A DNA stretch of 64,000 nt, from positions 88,989,152 to 89,053,151 of the forward strand of contig OX388350.1 in the NCBI GenBank assembly GCA_947579665.1, written 5' to 3'. The position numbers and the translations under genes were made by a program. Of the stretch, positions 54,990 through 64,000 are shown one piece after another (the stretch's first letter is position 1; each line of letters starts with the position of its first letter). This stretch comes from Sympetrum striolatum. Lineage: Eukaryota > Arthropoda > Insecta > Odonata > Libellulidae. The notes beneath the pieces were generated by a model. The model made no database searches. It had not been told where the DNA came from and was given only the letters and a program-made list of their open reading frames with translations.

Positions 54990-57110
54990 TGGCAGGGGGT
55001 GTAATACACCACCATTATTCATTCATCCCTATTTGCATCTCTAATAGCCTGGGGAAAAAATGACCAAAAGCAATTATCCGTCCTTGCGATTACTTCCCTA
55101 CAACGCTTCGTCGATGCCCCTCGGAGATCGCGTTCGCTTCTTACTGGCACTAATATTTCACTTACTTCGTCTATAAATTCTGAACGAATGAACTTTTCGA
55201 ACAGTTTCCGACGATATTCAGATCTTCTCATCTGTAGTGAATTCCAACCGAGGGACTCTATCATTGCCGTAACGCTGCTATCAAACCTGAAATCCCCGCA
55301 GACGAATCGGGCTGCTCTACGCTGGACCATCTCTAAATCTGAGACTAAACCTACTTCGTGTGTGTCCCAAACCGCACAGCAGTATTCTAGACTCGGACGA
55401 ATAAGAGAAAAGTAAGCTATTTCTTTGACTCTCGATGAGCATTCTCTCAACGTTCTACCAGTTAATCTTTGCAATCTATTTGCTTTTCCTATCGCATCTC
55501 CAATATGTTCTTTAAAAGATAAGTTGCTGCAAAACGTGACTCCTTGGTATTTGTTGTCGTGCAATAACTCTAATGGATGCCCTGAGATTTGGTACTGCGT
55601 GGGAATTATGTTTGTGGAGCGCGTTAAACCCATGGTAATGCATTTATTTATATTTAAATCCAGCTGCCAATCTTTACACCATTCTGATATAACGTCCAGG
55701 TCGTTTTGAAGTAAATTACCATCGTTTTCTGCCAAAATCTCTCTGTATATCAGGGTATCATCGGCAAATAATCTAACCTTACTCTTAACGTTATTTACGA
55801 GGTCGTTAATGTAAATTAGAAATAAAATCGGACCAAGAACACATCCCTGTGGAACTCCTGATGATATACTTATTTCTTCGTGCGTGTGTTGATATAAATA
55901 TTCATGTATCCATCTAACTACTATTTCGTCAATCCCCAGTTTAGTTATATTTTCCATTAACTGTCTTATGATCTACTTTATCGAAGGCTTTTGAAAAATC
56001 AACGACCACGGCATCCATCTGTTTTCTCTTATCCAACGACTCGGCGACATCCTGCGTAAATGCCGTTAGTTTCGTATCACATGAATAATTTTTACGAAAG
56101 CCGTGCTGGGCATTACTTAGGAAATTTTTTGAATCCCAAAACTTGCGAATGCAGTTAGCCGCTAACTTTTCCATCTGTTTAGGGACCACACTTGTTAAAC
56201 TAATCTGCCTGTAATTATTTATGTTTGTACACCTTTTGTGAATCGGTACTGCGCACTTCCAGTCTGAAGTCTTTCCATTATTTAGTGGCATCGTGAATCG
56301 GCCTCTCCTCCTAGCCTCGCCTGCATCCGGCCCTTATGATTTTGAATACTTATTATGCTCTTATAGTTCTCGCAATCACTTATCCTAATATACGCGAAAC
56401 CGTTCCTAATTGTCTCTCTTCATCGGCATCTGTATATTGGTTCACAAACCAACTATTAAAGGCTTTTCCTTGGTCATCATATACTATTTGCCCGTTTAAG
56501 TTAAAATGTATCACTTCTTCCCGCCCTACGCGTATTCTTTTCAGGTATTTATAGAAGTTCCCCCACCCATTTTTTTCATAGATTTCTCTAAATACTTGTC
56601 TTTGGCTTCAGTTTTCTCCTGTAACAGTTTCTTACACGTTTCTTTGTACTTTTCTTGATATTCCTCCCTTCTATGCCTTTGCTGATGAACTTTCCTAATC
56701 TTTCTCTTCAGCTTCCTAATTTTGCGGTTATAATGCTCTGGGTTGTTACAACGAAGTTTTTTGGAAAGGAACCTATCGATTACCTTCAATAAGATTTATT
56801 TGAAATCATCCCGTATTTCATCAACACCACTGCCCTTGCTAGACCATTCATGGAAATTTACAGTGAGGAATTCCTTAAAACCCACAACGTTTGCTTTGTG
56901 AAATAATGGTACAAACTTTTTCGCCCAGCTTTTCATATTTGCTCCCCAAGTAATGTCCATAACAACGGCTTTATGATCGCTTATACCCTCGACTACCTCA
57001 GTACCTATTAGAATGTCATTAGGTCTAATCAAGAAATATCTAGAATATTATCTTCTCTGGTTGGAACGTCAACTACCTGCGTGAGACTCCCCGGTCCCAA
57101 AAATTGTTTA
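54990..57110 (-). pseudogene. CR1-like LINE, RT-bearing copy (best-preserved LINE of its group)
   Basis: On the - strand 57032-56796 covers the end of the endonuclease (GTEVVEGISDHKAVVMDI), 56789-56541 a Lys/Arg-rich linker, 56291-55941 the RT start (NNYRQISLTSVVPKQMEKL, AQHGFRKNYSCDTKL, VVVDFSKAFDKVDHK) and 55957-55019 the rest: GVPQGCVLGPILFLIYIND, RLFADDTLIYRE and a C-terminal domain ending ANRDE. The RT pieces overlap in different frames at DHK/MENITKL, so one frameshift breaks the ORF there. The catalytic FADD is intact. The 3' tail carries the CACCCCCTGCCATACG-type sequence. Confidence 0.8.
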
Positions 57111-57147
57111 CGCATCTCCGACTCTCACCCCCGGTTATAAGTGACCC

Positions 57148-57183
57148 CTGATGATGCTGCTTGTAGGCAGCGAAATGTACATC
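57148..57183 (+). ncRNA. Hammerhead-ribozyme-like core
   Basis: CTGATGA (57148-57154), a 5-bp stem GCTGC/GCAGC (57156-57160 and 57167-57171), GAAA (57172-57175) and the self-complementary ATGTACAT (57175-57182) followed by C appear in the order of a hammerhead core. From established knowledge, Penelope-like elements and retrozymes carry such motifs, often with a short palindromic stem III that works as a dimer. Stem I pairing here is poor, so activity is doubtful. Confidence 0.4.
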
Positions 57184-57246
57184 GGACTCGTCTACAAATT
57201 TTGATGGTGTTTGGTGTTTGTTACTCAACTTATTACAGCTATCAGC

Positions 57247-58300
57247 GGGAACTTTGAAACTTCGCATAGTCATTTTTGAATAAATTCTGCATGTAACTGC
57301 GAAATAATTTGCGTTAGTTCCTTCGCAATACAATTCTACAGAGGGTCAAAGTTGACCAAATTGTACGAAAAATGCCGGTCTTCCATTTTTCGTAAATTTC
57401 CCGATAAATTACCCGATCTCATCGGGTATAAAACGGCGCAGTATTATAAAGCTAATCTTTATGCTTCATAATGCTGGGTTTAAATGACCACAGTTGAATA
57501 TTTGCAATATTTATACAACAAAATGGCGAACCCTAATTTCAAGGCAACTTTTCACCTTAAGTGAGGAAAATAGTAATGATGTACCACGATGTACACGGGG
57601 TTTATTATACCACAAATTATACCACAATGTTCTTTGAAGCTTTCTTAAACGGAATCTGAAATAAAATCCTGCGACAATTTGCGACGCCGATATATAAAGC
57701 GATTTATCGATGGCGATGCAGGAGCAATATCCGCGCGGCGGAGCGCCTCTTTCTGTGACGACCTCGGTTTTGAGAGGATATGCGGAGAAAAACGCTTCTG
57801 AATGGTTGTATTTCGGAGATATCATGTTGAAGCAAGATTAGATTTTATCTTAAGATGGAGAAATGATAATATTTTTTAAATATTCTTAGTTAATCCTTAA
57901 AGAAAAGTGAATTTAAGAGTGAGTTACCGTTTCCATAAAATCTCTTGATAGAGTCACAATTTCTGAAATTTGATTTTTTTTAATAAATCCTCAAATTCAC
58001 GCTCTTTTCTCCTCCTTCGACCTTCAATTGCAAGATGAGTAAGCTCATGTCTATCGTCGTTAACCTTATCGTGGGAGGGAGAGCGCGCGCCAGAGAATGC
58101 CCTAAAACGCAAGTCAAACTTTTTGATGGGACTTAGTTTATGACACCCATCTGCGTTGGTTTTGCGGAAAACGGTTACCCTTTGTATTTTATTTCCGTCA
58201 GTTTCAGTTCGAAATATTCTTGCTGTGTCAGATTTTTTTGCTGTGCTGAAGTTAAGTTGCGTTCTGGTGATATTTCCGTAGCTCATATATTCCATGTGTC
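57247..58300 (-). repeat. Unassigned dispersed repeat, copy 3 (longest, with 116-codon frame)
   Basis: It is homologous to the copies at 18600-19375 (inverted) and 27226-27540. The - strand frame 58304-57954 encodes a basic protein (RRRRKEREFEDLLKKIKF at the end) with no motif I recognise. The same block in the 18.6-kb copy keeps the DNA but not a long frame. This copy is GC-richer and looks the youngest. Confidence 0.6.
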
Positions 58301-58559
58301 GCAAATTCTTAAGGTACTTTCTTGTCGTATTCTCTTGTTGAGGAGTGAAATAAATTGTAGGAAATATTTTTGGTGAGTCTCATTAAATTTTATACATAAT
58401 ATCTTTCTTTCATTTTATGAAAATTAAAAATTTAACAGCGACACATATTTTCCACATTCATTTCGCTAAACCTAGTCATCGGTTTTAGACTTTCTACTGC
58501 GTTTTTCCTAAATGTATTACTCAAGAAGGTACAAAATTTACGAAATCTATGTTACATTT

Positions 58560-60860
58560 TCAGAACATTTCTCATCATCTTCTGGTGTTCTGCCTGTCGG
58601 CAGGTCCCTTACACCACAACTGTTTCCACTTAATCCTGTCCCGGGCCTCTTCTTTAGTCTTCTTGTATAATCCTCTCTTCACTTCATATATTAACTTTAG
58701 CTTTCTTCTTCCTCCTCTCTTTTCTCCTTCCACCGTTCCCTCAATGGCTGTAGTTAGAATCCCCTTCCCTCTTACAACATGTCCAATCCAGCTTCCTTTT
58801 CTTTTCTGTATTGTGCGGAGTAATGTTCTTTCCTCCCTAACTCTTCTTAGCACTTCATTATTTCTTATTCCATTTTATTCTCTCCATCTTCCTCCATTTC
58901 AAAAGCATCAATCCTATCCTTCTCTTTTCTTCCCAAGGTCCATGTTTCGCATCCATATAACATAACGCTCCATACATTTCACCAATCTCTTCCTCAGTTC
59001 TAGATTAATACTACTGCACAGCACATTTCTCTTCTTATAGAAGGATTCCTTGGCCATAGCTAGTCTTGTCTTGATCTACGTACTGCTTTTCCAATCCTCC
59101 GTCAGCATGCTCCCCAGATATCTATACCTTTTAACCTGCTCTATTCTCCTTCCCTCATTCGTTACAACATTGACAACTTCTCCGTCATTCACTCTCATAA
59201 CTTTTGTTTTACTGGCGTTTATTCTCATCCCATATATTTCCATTTCTTCTTCTGAACATCTTATCGTTCCTTGGAGTGCCTTGTTGTCATCGGCCAAGAT
59301 TACCATATCATCAGCAAATCTGATGTATTTTATTTCTCTTCCTCCGATTCTTATCCTATTTTTTCCTCATTCAGGGTATTGCTAATCATGTCCTCAATAG
59401 AGAGGTTAAATAATGTTGTTGAAAGACAACAGCCATGTCTTACCCCTCGACCCAATTCCATCCACTCTGTCAATTTTCCATTAACTTTCACTGCCACTTT
59501 CTGGGTTCTATACAATTCCCTGACCAGCCTCCTGTCCTTCCAATCTACTCTCTTAATTTTAAGAATTTCCATTAACTTATCCCACTTGACCCTGTCAAAA
59601 GCTTTCTCCAAATCAATGAAACATAAGCTTACTCCTGTTTCTCTTTCCCGGTATCTTTCTCCAACTATTCGCAATAGACCAATAGCTTCTCTAGTGCCCC
59701 TTCCTCTTCTAAAGCCAAATTGTTCCTCTCCTATATTATTTTCCATTACTCCTAGGAGTCTTTGATTCAATACCCTCAGTAGTATTCTTGCAGCATGGGC
59801 TATGATACTTATCGTTCTGTGTTCCTCGCACGTTTTGGTGCCTGCTTTTTTTGGGATTGGCACCATAATTGTGTTGACAAAGTCATCCTGCCATATTCCA
59901 CTATCATAGATCTTATTGTACAATTCTACTATTTCCTTTACACCCTCACCCTCTAAATATCTTAAAGAATTCTATTGGCAGTTCGTCTATTCAGGAATAG
60001 ATCCGATCTCATTATTCTTGGGCCTCTCTCCTCCTCTTCTACCTCCAGCTCTGTTTCTATGTCCACAATATCTGGTTTCTCCTTTGCCTTATACAGGTCT
60101 TCCGTATACTCCTTCCACCTTTCCCTTACTTCTTTTTCGCCAAACATCTCTTTTCCATTTTTGCTCAACATCGCTCTCATTTTACTTCTTCCTTTGCCCT
60201 CCCATTCAAAATTTCTCACCCTTTTATACTCCATATCATACTTGCCTCTTTTCTCAAGATCCTCGATATCATTACATTGCTCTTTGAGCCAGTTTTCTCT
60301 CGCCTTATGCGCTTCTCTCCTTAATTCATTGTTCAGTCTGCGGTACGTTGCTTTGTTCTCTTCCCCACTTCTATTTTTGTACTTCCTTCTTTCTTCCATC
60401 TTATACAACATTTCTGTTGTTACCCAAGGTTTCTTTGCTCTTCTAACGCCATAGTGTCCTATTTCCTTCGCTGCTGTTACTTTCACAGCATTCTTTATTC
60501 TTTTCCATGCCTCTTCCATCTTCTCATTATCCTTCTTACTTTCAGTAATTACCTTAGCTAAAATCTCGCCCATTTTTTCTTTACCTACATTCTCCAGTTT
60601 CTCTAGATTCCATTTCTGTACTTTCTTTGCCTTTTCGATTTTCTTCACCTTTATTTTCATCCACAACATTGGTAACACGTGGTCACTTGCAATATCTGCC
60701 CCCAGTAAACATTTTACTTTCTTTAAAGCATTTCTGTATCTTTCCTCTACTAAAATATGGTCAATTTGGTATCGAGCTCTATCTCCTGGAGCTATAGATG
60801 TGTATCTCCTTCTTTTGTGATTTTTAAACCATGTATTTGTTGTAACCATTTTCTTCTCTT
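58560..60860 (-). pseudogene. RTE-like LINE ORF (most complete copy, 5'-truncated)
   Basis: 60849-59962 begins in the endonuclease (TWFKNHKRRRYTS, YQIDHILVEERYRN, GADIASDHVLPMLWMKIKV) and continues through a Lys/Glu-rich coiled linker. 59923-59351 is the RT: MVPIPKKAGTKTCEEHRTIS, EEQFGFRRGRGTREAIG, VSLCFIDLEKAFDRVKWDKL, GVRHGC. FADDMVILADDN follows across the frame break (about 59340-59280). 59306-59076 and 58853-58575 hold the C-terminal part (EIYGMRINASKTKVM, GSWIGHVVRGKGI). The usual GVRQGC is GVRHGC and at least three frame breaks exist, so it is probably inactive. Confidence 0.85.
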
Positions 60861-62075
60861 GACATGTCTGTTCTCTTTACACGTTTTCCGCGGCCCTTGG
60901 TGTGAATTTGTCCACTTTTCGGCATTCAAATCTCGGTTATGTCTCCAGCACTTGTTCGCCTCGAGAAGATCTCAGTTCAACAGATGTGTCTCCTCTATCA
61001 GCTCACGGATATCTGAGAAAGCGTAAGCAGATAGGTCTGTGCTGGAATTTACTATTGACCGTTTAACGACCAATAGTAAAGTCCAGCACATTGATGAATT
61101 CGTCATCTTCCCACCGTTTGAAATTTGAATGGTCGAACACGTGTCCAATATTTTTAAGGGAAGAATGTGCCCAGAAAGTTTTGTCCGAATCTGATTCCCA
61201 CAAACCTTCTGTTCCCCTTGTGAGTTAAATTTCAATTAAATTAATATAATTATTTATGGCCTACTCTAAAGATACATATAGAATTACTTGCATGTTACAT
61301 GTGTTTCTTGCTAATTATCATGTTGATATTCACTTCAAAATGCTTTGCTCCAAAAAACAAATGGAATGGAAGTTAATATCAGAGAAACTAAACAAAAAAT
61401 GATTCGAGCTTAGGGAGGTAGTATTGTCAAATCCTGATTTAAGGTTTTTCATGGGGGACAAATTTAAGAACATTTCTATTTACTTAAAATACCGTGACTG
61501 ACTTGTTCATTTCTCGTTTACTGCTATATAATATGGAGGGAAATACCGTTTAATGTATTATCAAATTAAAAAACTACACTTATAAGTATTCGAGGATGGG
61601 CAAAGTGCTCTTTATAATTACCTCCATGACTTCTTCTTTGCGGGCTGTCAGAAAAAATTAGAACAGAGTTCACGCAATAATGAGAGATTTATCAAGCGCA
61701 ATTCCAGTTGGCTCAATTTAAACGCTAATTTTCCTGACATTGTGCTCCAGAACTTACCTAGTAGTTCTATAACTCCTGGTTAGTAAATCTAAGTTTTTTT
61801 TAATTTTATGATATTGTTAACTGATAATTGAAAATTCTGTATGTGATTTGTCTTAATTAAAAGTAATTCATATTGGTAGACGCTATGGGACAGCCAGAAT
61901 TAGATTTCCATCTTTCGAGTGAACGAACGAAGGAAAACGGAATCGAAGGTACTCAACAGCTAAATTTTCTCACGCTGCAACTATGACTCTTCGAGAGTTA
62001 TCAATTTAACACCTCATAATATTTACAAATAAGTGCGTGGTAACCTAAAATTACTACTTCAAGAGAAGAAACATA
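60861..62075. other. Intergenic DNA with a strong hairpin; otherwise unrecognised
   Basis: Only short chance frames. It includes the 61038-61090 hairpin listed separately. Confidence 0.3.
61038..61090. repeat. 20-bp hairpin with one mismatch
   Basis: 61038-61057 and 61071-61090 are reverse complements except one position; the loop is 13 bases. There are no neighbouring terminal repeats. Confidence 0.8.
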
Positions 62076-62080
62076 ACTAG

Positions 62081-62207
62081 CAGAGAGAATTAAGGGAGAA
62101 GATGGGATTGATCGTGGATGTACCGAAGCCGGGATATGGATCCACCAACGATGGGAACTCAGCAAGGCGTTTCTTTCAAAGTCCAAATTTATCTGCTGAA
62201 ATTACAG
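62081..62207 (+). pseudogene. Exon-like fragment of an unidentified conserved protein (STNDGNSARRFF)
   Basis: It reads QRELREKMGLIVDVPKPGYG then STNDGNSARRFFQSPNLSAE and ITG. I recall proteins with a VD.PK..G..NDGNTARRFF motif followed by an EITGID segment as recurrent, uncharacterised, probably transposon-linked genes in arthropods and Hydra. It is bounded by an acceptor-like ACTAG/CAG and a donor-like ACAG|GTGCGA exactly where the frame stops, so it could be one exon. No partner exon was found. Confidence 0.4.
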
Positions 62208-62329
62208 GTGCGAATTTTAAATCATTTTCCTAAGCACATACTTGCTTGAAATCAATATGGTGAGCTTTAACTTTGTGGAACTCCATCCTAGTAAATGGGT
62301 TGGAATAACTTAGCAAAATTCCACTGTTT

Positions 62330-63100
62330 AAAAGTTTTTAATATCGTGACCGGTTTCGTACGTTAGTCCATTATCAAGCGCAAGAGTTATTCAGGAGTAC
62401 ACATATATATACGAAAGGTACAAAACCAAGGCACCAATCAGATTAGCTATTGTCGATAGTGGGAGCGGTGTTAGGGGGAGGAGGAAGGGGTAGTAGATTT
62501 GTTATGCCTCTCATAATTAAGAGAGGTCTGGCGATAACGATAATTCATGGGTTCTTGCCAGGTGTCGGGATAACTCTTGGAAATAATTAATCCGAAGTTC
62601 TCAAAAATATAGCAAAAACGTTCAGTTACCGTTTTTATCCGGAGTTTCGGCAGGTCAGCGAGTACGGAAGGCGAAGGCGTCTGCGGAGCACTGTAATCCT
62701 CGGTGGGGGCACTCGAGAGTAAAACTGACTAGTCCTTTTATGCGTAGGCGCTAGTTACTTGCAACACGGAAGAGTTGAAAGATAGGGGTCGGCCGGGTCA
62801 TTGGGTTACGTTAATTTTGGCCTTTTGGAAAGTACGGAAGCTAAAGTTATTCGCGGGTTATTCCTCGCCCTGTAGGGACTTTTCTCTCGGAGAATTTGTC
62901 TAAATGCGGAAATACCCGTTACCGCGGTTCTATATTTAGTAAAAGAAACGGCGACAGCATTCCTTTGCCTTCCTCGTCCTCTGAGTGAATTGAAAAGCAA
63001 AATTCGCTCCCCAGCATTACACAATTGTGGTGCCGCCGACCCGATGCGGGGTGCGGCGACCACGTAAGAATGGTGGGTTCTTGCTCTTAGTGTCGAAAGT
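62330..63100. repeat. Penelope-like element terminal region (tentative)
   Basis: GACCGGTTTCG at 62348-62358 (GAAACCGGTC on the -) is a characteristic terminal motif of these elements, as at 7307-7333. Downstream, GGGTTCTTGCCAGGTGTCGG and a GC-rich 62.6-63.06 kb block may belong to the same element. The - strand frame 63063-62806 is unassigned. It is unclear whether this belongs to the + strand element at the right edge. Confidence 0.4.
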
Positions 63101-63790
63101 AATTGAGAAATAAATATTTATCTCTTTATTTGAATCAAAATAACGTATATTGTCCAAAGATCGTACGAGAAGAAGGATACACGGGAGGCAATAGAAGGGC
63201 TATAACTGCTTTTCGGAGACCCCCATGGAGGGGTCACCCTTTCGGCGCGCCGGGCCAACTGGCTGCGGGGACAACTGGTTGAGTTGGGTTATATAAAATA
63301 TCATGTTTTTTTAATAAATATTAGCTTTACGTAACATATCCTATGAAAGAAGTAAGTTGTTGGGAAATTCCTTCACTTATTATAATTGATATAACCCCAT
63401 GGCCACTATTTCCCATTCCCGCGGCCAGTTGTCCCCTCTGCCCTGATGGGGCCTTTGCATTTAGAGAAAAAGAGAGTGAATCTAAGTTTATACCGGGTAT
63501 TTGCGAAAATGGGAGGAATTAGAAAGTGACACTACGAAAGTGAAATTATGACTATTTTCGAGAGCAATAGGCCGACGATGAACACGGACCGGACGCATTT
63601 GCCGAAGGACAGGAAGTGGAGGATGGGGTGTGCCGCGGCATTACAGGTTAACAATGGACAGCAGGGGGAGAATAATTAGGGAAAAGATGGATGTTGGTGA
63701 GTATGTAATTGTTTTTTAAGTGGTGTATTATTTCTACAATTCGGGTGAAACTCCCATTTGTAGGCTCCCTTTCTTACAACATATCTAACT
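63101..63790. other. GC-variable DNA, nothing recognised
   Basis: It includes a patch with short GC-rich inverted blocks (63215-63285). No frame with a family motif. Confidence 0.3.
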
Positions 63791-63827
63791 TCCTCATTCC
63801 TTACATTTCAAGACCGCATGTTACACC

Positions 63828-64000
63828 ACACACCCAACTTAGGTAAAATACTTCTCAATAATAAAGATATATTCAACCATACGCTAAAAAGTGGCATTTA
63901 CAAATTACGCTGCAAGGGTTGTGGGGCGATTTACTTAGGTCAGACGTCCCGCAATTTACAAATAAGAACCAAAGAACACTTGAATTCATTCCGTAACAAT
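63828..64000 (+). pseudogene. Penelope-like element, GIY-YIG-type endonuclease start (runs off the window)
   Basis: It reads HTPNLGKILLNNKDIFNHTL, then KSGIYKLRCKGCGAIYLGQT and SRNLQIRTKEHLNSF. GIY (from SGIYKL), a C..C pair, YLGQT (the YIG-like motif) and R..EH are the hallmarks of the C-terminal endonuclease of Penelope-like retroelements. The frame is open to the window edge. Upstream, LIPYISRPH is in another frame, suggesting a frameshift near 63820. Confidence 0.7.

Noticed and set aside
58549..60454. Long + strand frames (Ser/Leu/Phe-rich) in the RTE region
   Set aside because: They are complements of the Lys/Glu-rich RTE ORF on the other strand.
62806..63063. 85-codon - frame with AAPRIGSAAPQLC as a gene
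   Set aside because: It is in a GC-rich, probably element-derived block; no domain could be named, so it was not called as a gene.

Overview
The window is animal nuclear DNA, most likely from an arthropod and probably an insect with a large, repeat-rich genome. The evidence is the pair of host genes, introns of 1 to 12 kb, strong AT bias, and a mix of mariner, hAT, pogo-like, RTE, Jockey/CR1-like, Penelope-like and Copia remnants. Almost all host coding sequence is in ten short exons. Most other open frames are transposon debris or chance.

Host gene 1 is on the + strand: the 3' part of an MFSD6-type major facilitator protein. Six exons (2853-2949, 4138-4299, 14779-14909, 17745-17916, 21176-21279, 23405-23524) join in frame into 261 residues and a stop. 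Upstream exons lie outside the window. An AT-rich tract of about 3.7 kb without recognisable repeats follows the stop and probably includes the 3' UTR.

Host gene 2 is on the - strand and converges on gene 1: a cytochrome b5-related fatty-acid-desaturase-like protein (Cyt-b5-r). Four coding exons (51994-51782, 51013-50501, 43688-43419, 30929-30600) join in phase into a complete 441-residue protein with a heme-binding HPGG motif and histidine boxes.

Mobile DNA fills the introns and flanks. There is a Penelope-like element with a nested LINE (7.25-10.3 kb) and Copia pieces in opposite orientations (11.1-12.6 kb). LINE fragments lie at 12.8-14.0, 19.95-20.05, 40.0-40.9, 52.9-54.3 and 54.6-57.1 kb. 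Five stretches of one RTE-like LINE, all in minus orientation, lie at 1.9, 22.2, 44.1, 46.0-49.4 and 58.6-60.9 kb. Three hAT insertions have perfect 8-bp target duplications, one pogo/Tigger-like element is bounded by TA, and there are tRNA-derived SINEs. A Penelope-type GIY-YIG segment runs off the right edge.

The most unusual structure is a modular repeat family at 1-0.6 kb, 33.4-37.8 kb, 41.5-43.2 kb and 49.6-50.4 kb. Its members have fixed termini with a 6-7 bp hairpin (GCTTGCA/TGCAAGC). Inside are varying numbers of divergent units of about 167 bp, most carrying a motif close to the RNA polymerase III B box (GGTTCGATNCC). Copies lie head-to-head, inverted and in tandem. The architecture resembles Helitron-derived HINE/'pearl' elements, but the regular B-box-like ladder is not something I can assign to a known family. 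A second unassigned family has three related copies, at 18.6-19.4, 27.2-27.5 and 57.2-58.3 kb. All coordinates and translations were read by eye, and no database search was run.
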